From Streptomonospora litoralis (GTDB lineage: Bacteria > Actinomycetota > Actinomycetes > Streptosporangiales > Streptosporangiaceae): a stretch of 64,000 bases of DNA. Under the pieces are notes generated by a model. The model saw nothing but the letters and a program-made list of their open reading frames with translations. It was not told the DNA's origin and did no database searches. A program made the translations under genes and the position numbers. This document shows, piece by piece, positions 9,773-17,340 of this stretch. The stretch spans positions 4,645,101 to 4,709,100 of the forward strand of contig NZ_CP036455.1 in assembly GCF_004323735.1 (NCBI RefSeq). Direction: 5' to 3'. Each line of letters opens with the position of its first letter. Position 1 is the stretch's first letter.

Positions 9773-11417
9773 TGCGGGGTGTCGTTCTCCTCCCTCTTCA
9801 CACTGCTCTTTCCGCACTTGGCGGACCTGCGCATCGATGACGTGTACCGGGCTGGGCTCTCGGTACGGATCGCGGCCTCCACCCAAGCCGACGACGCCGC
9901 CTGCCCCGTCTGCGCGACCCGGTCACCACGCGTGCATAGCCGCTATGTGCGCCGCCTCGCCGACACTCCTGTCTCCGGCCGGGAAGTGCTGATCCACCTG
10001 GAAGTCCGCCGGTTCTTCTGCGATGAGCCCACCTGCAAGCGTCGGATCTTCGCCGAACAGGTCCCCGGTCTGACCGTGGCCTACGCCCGGCGCAGCCGGG
10101 GGCTGAGCGACGTGCTCGCCGGCATCGGCATGGCGCTGGGCGGTCGCGCCGGAGCACGCCTGGCAGCGCGGATAGCCGCGGCCGTGAGTCGGATGACGCT
10201 ATTGCGCCAGGTACGCGCCACCCCGGAAAGCCCCGCGGATGTGCCCCGGATCCTGGGGGTTGATGACTTCGCCCTGCGCAAAGGCCACGTCTACGGAACC
10301 CTGCTGGTCGATGCCCAGACCCGACGCCCGGTGGAAGTGCTGCCCGAACGCTCGGCCAGGGCCGTCAAGGAATGGCTCATCCAGCACCCCGGGGTCGAGG
10401 TCGTCTGCCGGGACCGGGCCGGGTGCTATGCCGACGGCATCGCCCAAGGCGCTCCGGACGCGGTGCAGATAGCCGACCGCTTCCATCTGTGGCAGAACCT
10501 CGCCGCGGCCGTGGAACGGGCCGTCGCCCGCCACCGCCGCGACTTCCCGCCCACCACATCCGAACCGGCACCCACAACAACGCCGGCCGAGCCGCCCCCG
10601 GCCGAAACTCCCGGAATCCGGCAGGGGCCGCTGGCCGAACGCACCCGCCGGCGCCACAAGCAGATCCACCACCTGCTCGACCAGGGCCGCACCATCATGG
10701 AGATCGTCGGCGAACTCGATCTCGCCCGCAACACCGTGCGCCGCTTCGCACGCGCCGCAACCGTCGAGGACCTGCTGGCCCGCGACGGCACCGGCAAACG
10801 CCCCCGCCAGGTCGCGAGCTATGACGCCTACCTGCGCGAACGCTTCGCCCACGGGTGCACCAACGCCGCCGTGCTCTGGGACGAACTCCGCCGGCAGGGC
10901 TACAACGGGAGCTATGCGAGCGTGCGCGACCACATCCGCCCGTGGCGCCGCCACGCTGTGCCGCCTCCGGCGCCGGCCCGGCCGCCCACCGCCCGCCGGG
11001 TCACCGCCTGGATCCTCACCCATCCCGACCACCTCGAACATGAGCAGCGGTTGCAGCTCACAGCGGTGCTGGGCGCCTGCCCCGAACTGGCGCGCCTCAG
11101 CGAGCGCGTCCAGGGCTTCGCGCGCATGATGGCCCATCGGCAGGGCCACCGGTTGGAAGAGTGGACCACGGCGGCGCGGAGCGAACAGATCCCCGAACTC
11201 GACTCCTTCGTCCGCGGCCTGGGGCGCGACTGGGACGCTGTCGTGGCCGGGCTTACGCTGCCGCACAGCTCCGGCGTGGTCGAGGGCCACGTCAACCGGC
11301 TCAAGATGCTCAAACGTCAGATGTATGGGCGCGCCAACCCTGACCTGCTGCGCAAGCGCGTGCTGCTCGCTGTCTGATCGCAGGAGCCTGATGCTTCATC
11401 GAATCCGTGCCAGAGCC
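9717..11417 (+). mobile_element. Complete ISL3-family insertion sequence (1701 bp)
   Basis: The element is bounded by perfect 23-bp terminal inverted repeats at 9717-9739 and 11395-11417 (outer ends GGCTCTGGCACGG...). These are flanked by identical 8-bp target duplications CGAATACT. It carries one intact transposase gene. Perfect repeats and an undamaged duplication mean that the insertion is recent. It landed in the hsdS stop codon; the element's left end supplies a new stop 18 codons further on. Confidence 0.95.
9779..11377 (+). CDS. ISL3-family DDE transposase
   Basis: A 532-residue transposase that cuts and moves the surrounding element. An N-terminal zinc ribbon has Cys42/Cys45 (CPVC) and Cys81/Cys86. 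The catalytic core shows GVDDFALRKGHVYGT (Asp162 or 163), CRDRAGCYADG (Asp212) and the C-terminal SSGVVEGHVNRLKMLKR with Glu502, the usual ISL3 order. A central HTH-like region (GRTIMEIVGELDLARNTVRRF) fits DNA binding. The GTG start at 9779 lies seven bases after the altered hsdS stop. The gene appears intact, so the element should be able to move. Confidence 0.95.
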   Translation: MSFSSLFTLLFPHLADLRIDDVYRAGLSVRIAASTQADDAACPVCATRSPRVHSRYVRRLADTPVSGREVLIHLEVRRFFCDEPTCKRRIFAEQVPGLTVAYARRSRGLSDVLAGIGMALGGRAGARLAARIAAAVSRMTLLRQVRATPESPADVPRILGVDDFALRKGHVYGTLLVDAQTRRPVEVLPERSARAVKEWLIQHPGVEVVCRDRAGCYADGIAQGAPDAVQIADRFHLWQNLAAAVERAVARHRRDFPPTTSEPAPTTTPAEPPPAETPGIRQGPLAERTRRRHKQIHHLLDQGRTIMEIVGELDLARNTVRRFARAATVEDLLARDGTGKRPRQVASYDAYLRERFAHGCTNAAVLWDELRRQGYNGSYASVRDHIRPWRRHAVPPPAPARPPTARRVTAWILTHPDHLEHEQRLQLTAVLGACPELARLSERVQGFARMMAHRQGHRLEEWTTAARSEQIPELDSFVRGLGRDWDAVVAGLTLPHSSGVVEGHVNRLKMLKRQMYGRANPDLLRKRVLLAV

Positions 11418-11425
11418 CGAATACT
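11418..11425. repeat. Right 8-bp target-site duplication of the ISL3 element
   Basis: CGAATACT repeats the sequence at 9709-9716. The bases GA that follow at 11426-11427 complete the original TGA stop of hsdS once the element is removed. Confidence 0.93.
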
Positions 11426-11475
11426 GACCAGGTGACGCACGTGAAATCCGACCACCACGGTTGATCATCGGAGGG

Positions 11476-11502
11476 GTGATCGCTGTGGAGGACTGGGCCG
11501 AG
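11476..11502 (+). pseudogene. Possible start of an IS21-type istA transposase gene (remnant)
   Basis: After CGGAGG, a GTG opens the frame VIAVEDWAE, which resembles the first residues of actinobacterial IS21 IstA proteins (usually continuing I-R-R-L-H-R-A). The similarity stops after nine residues and the following sequence does not match. If real, it is the scar of an older insertion or deletion. The match is very short, so this is a suggestion only. Confidence 0.25.
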
Positions 11503-11573
11503 CCCGGCGCCGAGCGAATCGACATCGGCGCCGGTCCATGGGCTCGCTCTCCTTCCGCTGGTACGCCAAGTTC

Positions 11574-11690
11574 CTACCGGCGGCGGCTGCTCCCAGGCGC
11601 ACCCGCCCGAGCCGGCTTCTCGGCGCTCGCGTCTTCCTCCGCGGCAGCCTGATCGGTCTCTCCGTCCGCATCGGTCTCGCGTGCGAGGGA
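11574..11690 (-). pseudogene. Possible orphan C-terminal gene fragment
   Basis: On the reverse strand a frame ending at 11574 reads a charged tail, including ETDADGETDQAAAEEDASAEK, then GAPGSSRRR and a stop. This looks like a real acidic C-terminus. It runs upstream into the DUF1266-like fragment encoded on the opposite strand, so both cannot be complete genes. Probably a broken end left by rearrangement beside the IS; no family is recognised. Confidence 0.2.
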
Positions 11691-11875
11691 CGGGCGAGCA
11701 GTCGCGCCACCACTACCTGACGTGGGCGGAGTTCTCCGCGGGCTACACCCTGGGCCGGTGCCTGCAGTACGACGGCGGCGAGTTCGGCCACTGGTACACC
11801 ACGTCGCGGGACGTGCACCACATGATGGTGAACCACCCGGCCAGCCCGTGGCTGCACATCCCGTTCCGCTTCTGA
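11681..11875 (+). pseudogene. DUF1266-like C-terminal fragment
   Basis: A 64-residue frame from GTG 11681 reads HHYLTWAEFSAGYTLGRC, then FGHWYTTSRDVHHMM and SPWLHIPF. This resembles the C-terminal end of DUF1266 proteins, which are normally several hundred residues long. The N-terminal part is missing and the upstream sequence switches to unrelated material near 11690. I read it as a decayed or truncated gene in the rearranged zone right of the IS. The function of DUF1266 is unknown. Confidence 0.5.
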
Positions 11876-12068
11876 CCCGGGCCGGGCGCCGCGCCTCGAC
11901 GGCTCCGCGGACGGCGCCCAGGTGCCCGGGGGGCTGGATGTGGTGGCGGGCAGGCCGCCTGCGGCGAATGAGTACGCGCACCCATGCGCCTCGAGCGGGC
12001 GAGCGCGACGATGAGGGGAACATCCCCGAGGACGGCGCGCCGATCCCGGCGCGGAGAAGGCGGCAGGC

Positions 12069-12479
12069 GTGTCGAACGATCTTCCGGATCCGAACCACCC
12101 CGAGGAGGCTGCGGCTTCCGCCTCCGAGCCCGCTCAGCCGGATCGAGCCGGAAACGCAGGCGGGACGCGTCCATCCGGCCAGCTGCGATCGGCGTTGGTG
12201 ACCTGCGGGCTGCTGTGCATGCTCATCGGGCCCGCCAGTTGCTACAGATCGCTGGAGATATCCGTCGCGGTCTCGACCAACGGAGTCGGCGATGCTTCGG
12301 CCGCGCAATCGAGCCTGATCACGGGCGTGGCCGCGAGTGCGGGCGTGCCGATCGTGATGGCGGTGATCGCCGCGTTCCGGCGCGACCTCAAGGCCGCGGG
12401 CTGGTCGGCGGCGCTGCTGGCCTGGCCCTTCGTGGTGACGGCGGGCGTACTCTTCTTCGGCTGGACCAGCGGCGGTTGA
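12069..12479 (+). CDS. Small membrane protein, unknown function
   Basis: A 136-residue protein from GTG 12069 with a purine-rich stretch (GGAGAAGGCGG) upstream. Residues 1-38 are a polar, Ala/Pro/Glu-rich cytoplasmic-looking tail. Three hydrophobic segments follow: LVTCGLLCMLIGPASC, SLITGVAASAGVPIVMAVIAAF and LLAWPFVVTAGVLFFGW. A short RRDLK loop between the second and third suggests orientation. No family is recognised. It lies between gene remnants and the SpoIIM-like gene, with 165 bases before the latter; the operator at 12567 suggests that the next gene has its own promoter. Confidence 0.6.
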   Translation: MSNDLPDPNHPEEAAASASEPAQPDRAGNAGGTRPSGQLRSALVTCGLLCMLIGPASCYRSLEISVAVSTNGVGDASAAQSSLITGVAASAGVPIVMAVIAAFRRDLKAAGWSAALLAWPFVVTAGVLFFGWTSGG

Positions 12480-12566
12480 CGGGAGGCGCCGCTCGGTACT
12501 CCCGCCGGTGGGCGCGGGCCGAGACGGCCCCGTTTCCGCGCCGAGGTACTACCAGCGGATCCCGAG

Positions 12567-12595
12567 CTTGACCCTGCCCCGAGGACATGGTCTGG
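12567..12595 (+). promoter_or_regulatory. MerR-type operator/promoter copy A, before the SpoIIM-like gene
   Basis: A 29-base stretch (CTTGACCCTGCCCC...GGACATGGTCTGG) matches 22 of 29 positions, without gaps, to the stretch at 13297-13325 upstream of the merR gene. It contains a TTGACC -35-like hexamer followed by an imperfect dyad (TGCCC-cga-GGaCA). Promoters with a dyad in a long spacer are typical of MerR-family control. The copy lies about 50 bases before the SpoIIM-like ATG. Confidence 0.5.
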
Positions 12596-12644
12596 GATAT
12601 CGGCGAACCGACCGCCGCCCGCCCCGACCATGGAGTAAGCACAC

Positions 12645-13262
12645 ATGCGATTCCTGCGCACACCCTTCCGGATCATCCGCGCGAACCTCGGCGCCTACCT
12701 CGTCATAAACGCGCTCGTCTACGGCGTGTTCCTGCTCGGCATGGGGACGGCCATGGTCTTCCCCGAACTGAGCGCCGCGGAGACCGCCTCCCTGCAGGAG
12801 GACGGGACGGCGGACCTCGTGGCGTCCCTGCTCGGCAACGTGTGGCTGTTCAGCCTGACCATCTTCGCGGTGAACACGCTCACGGTCGCCGTGCCGATGA
12901 TCCTGCTGCCCTCCATGGTCGTGCCGTTCGCCGGGATCGCAGCCTTCCTGTACAAGGCGTTCACCCTCGGGATCTCCCTCGCTCCGCAGGACGAGACCCT
13001 CGCGACGATGATGATCCCGCACTCCCTGACGGTCCTCATCGAGTTCCAGGCCTACGTCCTGATCGTGCTCGGCGCCTACCTCCTCGGCAGGTCCTGGCTG
13101 CACCCGGGGACCGTCGGGGCTCGCAACCGCCGCCAGGGATACCTCCGCGGGCTGCGGCAGGTCGGCTGGATGAGCCTGCCCGCGCTGGCGCTGTTCGTCG
13201 TCGGCGCGGTCTACGAGGCCGTGGAGATCATCTACCTGCTGCCCCCGCTGCTCGCAGGCTGA
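12645..13262 (+). CDS. SpoIIM-like (stage II sporulation protein M superfamily) integral membrane protein
   Basis: A 205-residue protein with about five membrane segments: LVINALVYGVFLLGMGTAMV, LFSLTIFAVNTLTVAVPMIL, VVPFAGIAAFLYKAFTLGI, LIEFQAYVLIVLGAYLLG and ALALFVVGAVYEAVEIIYLL. The order (G-I-x-A-F segment, E-F-Q-A-Y segment, then a final segment with an acidic residue) resembles SpoIIM-domain proteins, whose role in actinobacteria is poorly defined. The ATG at 12645 has GGAG upstream. A shared operator links it to the MerR regulator encoded just downstream. Family assignment is by overall pattern. Confidence 0.6.
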   Translation: MRFLRTPFRIIRANLGAYLVINALVYGVFLLGMGTAMVFPELSAAETASLQEDGTADLVASLLGNVWLFSLTIFAVNTLTVAVPMILLPSMVVPFAGIAAFLYKAFTLGISLAPQDETLATMMIPHSLTVLIEFQAYVLIVLGAYLLGRSWLHPGTVGARNRRQGYLRGLRQVGWMSLPALALFVVGAVYEAVEIIYLLPPLLAG

Positions 13263-13296
13263 GGCCGCCGCAGGGCGGGCTGTGTCCGAAGCACCG

Positions 13297-13325
13297 CTTG
13301 AACATGCCCTTGGGGCATGGTGTGG
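13297..13325 (+). promoter_or_regulatory. MerR-type operator/promoter copy B, before merR
   Basis: Contains the perfect dyad CATGCCC-TTG-GGGCATG at 13303-13319 inside a stretch beginning CTTGAAC and matching the copy at 12567-12595. It lies about 60 bases before the merR start, so it is the natural site for autoregulation. Confidence 0.55.
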
Positions 13326-13386
13326 ACTTCGGCTGGGGGTCATGGTCTCGGGCGTCCGCGGGAACGAGGATCGGGGGAGGCAGACA

Positions 13387-14163
13387 ATGGCCTGGAGCAC
13401 TCGGCAGCTCGCCGAACTGGCGGACACGACCGTGAAGACCGTTCGGCACTACCACGCGATCGGCCTGCTCGACGTGCCCGAACGCGCCTCGAACGGCTAC
13501 AAGCAGTACGGGGTTTCGCACCTCATCCGGCTGGTCCAGATCAAGAGGCTGAGCGAGCTGGGGATACCCCTGGCGCAGATCGCGGCCATGGAGCGGGCCG
13601 ATGAGGAGCCGGACGCGGCGATCCGTGCGCTGGACGCCGAGCTTGAGGCGACGATCGCGCGCCTTACCCGCGTACGTGCGCAACTGGCCGTGATCCTGCG
13701 CCACCGCGCCTCGCCCGAGGTTCCGCCCGGATTCGCGCCCGTCTCGGGCCCCCTCTCCGAGACCAAGCGGTCGCTGCTCATGGTCTACTCGACGGTCTTC
13801 AGCGAGGAGGCCATGGAGGACTTCCGGCAGATGCTGGCCGAGCAGCACGAGACGGACGAGGAGTTCGAGGCCGTGCCCCCCGACGCGGACGACGACGCGG
13901 TGGAGCTGCTTGCCCGGCGGATGGCGCCGGAGATCCGCCGGGGCCGGGAGAAGCACCCGTGGTCGGTGGATCCGGCGGCGCATTCTCCCCGGGGCAGGAA
14001 ACTCGCCGAGAGCGCGCTGGCCTCGGCGGTGGCGGAACTGTACAACCCAGCACAAATCCGCGTCCTGCAACGGGTGAACGAGATCCTCGCCCAAGAGGAC
14101 GAGGAAAGCGCCGACGATACGCCGACACCGCACTCTCCCGGATCCGCCGGCTCCGTCCGATAG
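13387..14163 (+). CDS. MerR-family transcriptional regulator
   Basis: A 258-residue regulator. Residues 1-70 form the MerR winged helix (MAWSTRQLAELADTTVKTVR, YHAIGLLDVPERASNGYKQY, LSELGIPLAQIAAME), followed by a helical dimerisation region around residues 80-105. The C-terminal half (from about SETKRSLLMVYSTVFSEEAM) is acidic and resembles none of the metal- or drug-binding domains I know. The ATG at 13387 follows GGGGGAGG. The perfect dyad at 13303-13319 and its relative at 12567 suggest that it controls itself and the SpoIIM-like gene before it. The inducer is unknown. Confidence 0.85.
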   Translation: MAWSTRQLAELADTTVKTVRHYHAIGLLDVPERASNGYKQYGVSHLIRLVQIKRLSELGIPLAQIAAMERADEEPDAAIRALDAELEATIARLTRVRAQLAVILRHRASPEVPPGFAPVSGPLSETKRSLLMVYSTVFSEEAMEDFRQMLAEQHETDEEFEAVPPDADDDAVELLARRMAPEIRRGREKHPWSVDPAAHSPRGRKLAESALASAVAELYNPAQIRVLQRVNEILAQEDEESADDTPTPHSPGSAGSVR

Positions 14164-14248
14164 GGCACGGGGAGCGGTGCGGCTGAGCCGGCGCACGGTA
14201 CTTCGCCTAGTACTTTCGCCGGATGGGGACGGGCCGAGCCGGGTCGCG

Positions 14249-15070
14249 CTACTCCGGGCGGCGGGCGCGGATGACGCCGTTGCGGGTGGTGATGGTGAAC
14301 GCGCCCGCGTCGGCCACCGTGCGCTCCAGGCGTTCGCGCACGCGGGCGAGGACGTCGTCGAAGGGGACGCCGGACTGGGCGGCCCAGATGCGGTACGAGG
14401 CGAGATGGGGCAGTACGACGTCCGGATCGGCGGTCTCGATGTGCCCCTTCAGCTCGTGCACCTCCACGGCGGCGAACTGCTCGCGCAGTACGTCCGCGCC
14501 GCTGTCGAGCGGGAAGTTGTCGGAGCTGCGGACGCGCCCCGGAGCCTGCTCGACGCCCATCACCTCCGCCGCGGCCGACGCCCACAGCTCGTCCAGCTCG
14601 TGCTTGTCATCCTCGGCGTTGGTGGAGGCGATGAAGACGCCGTCCGGCGTGAGCACGCGGATGACCTCGGTGAGCGCCGCATCCAGGTCGGAGACGTGGT
14701 ACAGCATGTGCATCGCCAGAACGGCGCCGACGCTTTCGGCGCTGACGGGCAGTTCGACGGCGTCGGCGCACACGACGGGCAGCCCCGCCGGCACGTCTTC
14801 GAGCATGCCGAGGGAGGCGTCGGCGCCCACGGCCGCCAGATCCGGGCGCTCGTCACGCAGGCGGGAGAGGTAGCGGCCGTTGCCGCAGCCGAGGTCGAGC
14901 ACCGGGCCCCGCATTCCGGAGAGCATGTCGAGGACGATGCCCGGAAGGTCGAACTGCGGCTCCTGGTGGTCGTAGAGCCGCTGCCGGGCGACGAGGTTGG
15001 TCTGGTCCTTGTAGGCGCCTTCCGAGAGCTGCCGCCGGTCGGTCGCCACGCGCCTGAGTTCCGGGTCCAT
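14249..15070 (-). CDS. SAM-dependent methyltransferase (class I)
   Basis: A 273-residue protein with a Rossmann methyltransferase core. Motif I is VLDLGCGNGRYLSRL near residues 97-109, followed by the acidic loop AVGADASLGML, DAVELPVSAESVGAVLAMHML and the LTPDGVFIASTNAEDD strand. Substrate cannot be read from the sequence; the N-terminal region (RLYDHQEPQFDLPGIVLDML) is shared by small-molecule methyltransferases of actinomycetes. It converges with merR, 85 bases away, with no strong terminator visible between them. Confidence 0.82.
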   Translation of the reverse strand: MDPELRRVATDRRQLSEGAYKDQTNLVARQRLYDHQEPQFDLPGIVLDMLSGMRGPVLDLGCGNGRYLSRLRDERPDLAAVGADASLGMLEDVPAGLPVVCADAVELPVSAESVGAVLAMHMLYHVSDLDAALTEVIRVLTPDGVFIASTNAEDDKHELDELWASAAAEVMGVEQAPGRVRSSDNFPLDSGADVLREQFAAVEVHELKGHIETADPDVVLPHLASYRIWAAQSGVPFDDVLARVRERLERTVADAGAFTITTRNGVIRARRPE

Positions 15071-15135
15071 GCCCTCATCCTGCCCTTGTTGCGCCGGTAC
15101 GGGGAGGGGGCGGGCGAGGGCGCAGTCGGTACTTG

Positions 15136-15294
15136 CTACAGCTCGTCAGCCACGAGGTCCGCGAGGAACGCCTGCCACTCGTGGGCGGGGAACTCGATGT
15201 GGCCCATTCCGCAATACGAAACATGCCCGACGTCCCGGAGCCGGCCGCGGCGATCGTGGCCAAATTCCCAAAGAATGCCGCTGAATTTCGTCAT
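15136..15294 (-). pseudogene. Truncated DUF397 gene
   Basis: From ATG 15294 the reverse strand encodes 52 residues ending GHIEFPAHEWQAFLADLVADEL. The last 22 residues are the typical DUF397 C-terminus and match the intact DUF397 protein at 15706-15903 closely (GHIEFPAAEWRAFLADLTAEQL). The expected N-terminal W-R-K-S-S-Y-S-type motif is absent, and the sequence before the match is unrelated. It looks like a partial duplicate, separated from the intact copy by the repeat cluster. Confidence 0.6.
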
Positions 15295-15379
15295 ACGGGC
15301 ACGATCGTCCCGCCGCCCTGCCCCTTCACGGACACACGCCCCTTCCCGGCACCCGGCACCTGCACTGCCCCTCGGCGGG

Positions 15380-15710
15380 CGGGCCACCGGCGGGCACCGG
15401 AACCGACGCCCGCGGGCCCAGCCCTTCGCCGCCCCCGCCGCCCCGCCGGACGCGCAATCTGGCGAGCACCCGACCCGTTGGGCGGGGGCGCCACCCCGCG
15501 GCGCCCCCGCCGACCACCGCCACCGGCGAGCACCCGACGCGGTGGGCGCGGGCCGAACCCTGCGCCGCCCTCGGTGCCGCTTTTCCGTGAGACCACCCGA
15601 CACCCGGCAGACCAACAAGACCGCACAGCAGACCCGAGCCGCCGCCGGCCGCCGTCACCGGCGAGCACCCAGTGCGGTGATCGCGGGACCGGCCCGCCGC
15701 CAGGACTACA
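15380..15710. repeat. Cluster of dispersed GC-rich repeats (includes full copy A, 15519-15641)
   Basis: At least four blocks starting with a head like CACCGGCGAGCACCC occur near 15384, 15469, 15520 and 15655. The block at 15519-15641 (123 bp) aligns over its full length with 63571-63693 and, inverted, with 57140-57260. The best conserved parts are the head (first 20 bases identical between copies A and B) and the tail (GACCGCACAGCA-ACCCGAGCCG). The cluster fills the gap between a broken and an intact DUF397 gene. No coding frame is convincing. The repeat family is not one I recognise. Confidence 0.75.
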
Positions 15711-15903
15711 GCTGCTCGGCCGTGAGGTCGGCGAGGAACGCCCGCCACTCGGCGGCGGGGAACTCGATGTGGCCGAGGTGGCGGTGCCGGGTATCGCGGA
15801 CTGCGGCGCCGTGGAAGGTGTCGGCGACCTCGACGCAGTTGTTCAGGTCGCTGTAGCTCGACTTACGGAAGTCTGTTGGGGCAGGGAAGTTGTCGTTCAT
15901 CAC
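15706..15903 (-). CDS. DUF397 protein
   Basis: A 65-residue protein: N-terminal FRKSSYSDLNNCVEVA, central VRDTRHRH and C-terminal HIEFPAAEWRAFLADLTAEQL are the marks of DUF397. These small actinobacterial proteins are nearly always encoded beside an XRE/DUF5753 regulator and are thought to be its partner. Such a regulator gene lies 11 bases upstream here, so the two form an operon. AGGAA overlaps the end of the regulator gene. Both GTG 15903 and ATG 15900 are possible starts; the GTG has the better spacing. Confidence 0.88.
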   Translation of the reverse strand: MMNDNFPAPTDFRKSSYSDLNNCVEVADTFHGAAVRDTRHRHLGHIEFPAAEWRAFLADLTAEQL

Positions 15904-15914
15904 GTTCTCGGTTC

Positions 15915-16751
15915 CTACAGCATGTCCTTGAGCATCTGAACCGACGCTTCAGGGTGGCGAGCGAACGTCATCAGATGCTCGAACAGCCGGTTGTAGCGGT
16001 CGAGTTCCTCGTTCTCTTCAAGGTAGAGTCCGTCCGTATCGGTCTCCAAGTAGACGATCGGACGCACGGGCTCACCGAACTCAAGGTAGGCGAAAGGGCC
16101 TCGCAGACCGGCATGCATCCCTGACGCCAGCGGGAGAACCTGCACTGTGACCGAGTTATCCGCCTCTCCAAGATCGATCAGGTGCCGGACTTGCTCTGCG
16201 AAGACGGGCTCGTAAGTCCGAAACCGTAGAAGCGCTGCTTCATCGATAACGGCCCAGACGTCCGGGGGTGCGGCTCTCCGGAGGATCTGCTGTCGCTGTT
16301 GGCGCGTCTCGACAGCACGGTCGATGTCAACTGGCGACTTCCGCAGACTCGCTCGCATCAGTATCTCGACATATCCAGGCGTCTGAAACAGGCCCGGTAT
16401 TCGAGCGAGTTCATATGTCCGGATGCGCGACGCCTCAGCTTCGAAGGCCGGGAAGTCGTCGGTGAAGACGTCTGTGTACTTCGACCACCAGCCACGCTCA
16501 CGAGCCTGTCTGGTCAGGTCGAGGATCGCCTCGCGTCGGCGGCCATCCATGAGTCCGTAGGTGTCGAGCAGACCCTTGATCTCCATGACCGTGGGCTTGA
16601 GCCGCACACCGGTTTCGATGTTGGAGATCTTCCCCATCGACCACTCCGTCAGGTCAGCGACCTGTTCAACGGTGTAGCCCGCTTCGGCACGAGCGCGCTT
16701 GAGCTCATCCGACAGTCGGCGCCGCCGGATGGACGGTCGCTGCTCAGCCAT
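15915..16751 (-). CDS. XRE-family regulator with DUF5753 domain
   Basis: A 278-residue protein. Residues 10-70 are an XRE helix-turn-helix (RRLSDELKRARAEAGYTVEQ, VADLTEWSMGKISNIETGVR). The rest is the DUF5753 domain (YELARIPGLFQTPGYVEILM, QQRQQILRRAAPPDVWAVID, VQVLPLASGMHAGLRGPF, YLETDTDGLYLE). Such proteins pair with DUF397 partners, and some act in differentiation or stress responses in actinomycetes. The ATG at 16751 is chosen because GGGAGACGAC precedes it. It is transcribed away from a set of three overlapping small genes. A CATGA-type motif recurs in the shared intergenic region. Confidence 0.92.
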   Translation of the reverse strand: MAEQRPSIRRRRLSDELKRARAEAGYTVEQVADLTEWSMGKISNIETGVRLKPTVMEIKGLLDTYGLMDGRRREAILDLTRQARERGWWSKYTDVFTDDFPAFEAEASRIRTYELARIPGLFQTPGYVEILMRASLRKSPVDIDRAVETRQQRQQILRRAAPPDVWAVIDEAALLRFRTYEPVFAEQVRHLIDLGEADNSVTVQVLPLASGMHAGLRGPFAYLEFGEPVRPIVYLETDTDGLYLEENEELDRYNRLFEHLMTFARHPEASVQMLKDML

Positions 16752-16901
16752 GTCGTCTCCCGAGTTCGTGCGTGCCTCTCGGATGTTACGAGGAGTCGCT
16801 GATCGTCGCGAACGCGTCATCTGGCCTGAAACCTTCGATCATGAATGCGACCCCCTGACACAGAAATCCCTACGACAATCATGAGGTGAAGACTTGCAAA
16901 C

Positions 16902-16913
16902 ATGAAGCTTCAT
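16902..16913. promoter_or_regulatory. Palindrome in the XRE/small-gene divergent promoter region
   Basis: ATGAAGCTTCAT is a perfect 12-bp palindrome. Related CATGA motifs occur near 16841 (ATCATGAATG) and 16880 (ATCATGAGG), so three similar elements are spread over about 75 bases between the XRE gene and the divergent small genes. They could be operator sites for the XRE protein; this is inference. Confidence 0.35.
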
Positions 16914-16920
16914 AGTCACT

Positions 16921-17340
16921 ATGTGTGTACATCCAAGCACGACTGGACTCGTTGTCCGGCCCGGCCCTTGCGGGGTTCCCTTGCTGCATCTACCACTGAG
17001 CGTCGCCCTCCCACTCCCGCGCGTACTCCTCGCTCCCGGGCGCCCACGCGCCGCGCGGGTGCGGCCATACGTACCGCAGCCCGCGCACGCACCCGCTCCC
17101 GCGTCCACACACCAGCGAGGCGACCACACCGCCTTCTGCGAGATCGCCGAAGCCCACTCCCACGCCTGGCCCGAGATCCGGCGCCTGCCCGGGCCGCTCT
17201 ACGTCGCCGCCGACCGCCCCAACGGGCTGCACGTCTCATCCGACGACCTCGGCGCGTTCGCCGCAGCGCTCGCCGCCCACCCGCACCGAACCGCCGGCTC
17301 CCGCCCCTACCCGCCCCACCCCCGCCAGGCACCGCGGTGA
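16921..17340 (+). CDS. Hypothetical protein, first of three coupled small genes
   Basis: A frame of up to 139 residues. The C-terminal 75 residues (RGDHTAFCEIAEAHSHAWPE, IRRLPGPLYVAADRPNGLHV, SSDDLGAFAAALAAH) look like a real compact domain of small hypothetical proteins found beside XRE/DUF397 loci. The N-terminal part is Pro/Leu/Arg-rich and less convincing, and the ATG at 16921 has no ribosome binding site, so the true start may be internal or the message leaderless. Its stop overlaps the next start (GTGA at 17337). Confidence 0.5.
   Translation: MCVHPSTTGLVVRPGPCGVPLLHLPLSVALPLPRVLLAPGRPRAARVRPYVPQPAHAPAPASTHQRGDHTAFCEIAEAHSHAWPEIRRLPGPLYVAADRPNGLHVSSDDLGAFAAALAAHPHRTAGSRPYPPHPRQAPR

Noticed and set aside
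9779-11377. Fusion of hsdS to the transposase
   Set aside because: The altered hsdS stops at 9770-9772, seven bases before the transposase start in another frame.
11461-11652. Intact small gene to the right of the IS
   Set aside because: Only the first nine residues resemble a known protein (IS21 IstA); the rest is unlike any family and codon use is poor.
15380-15710. CRISPR array in the repeat cluster
   Set aside because: Repeat heads are irregularly spaced, diverged and GC-rich, without uniform spacers or cas genes nearby.
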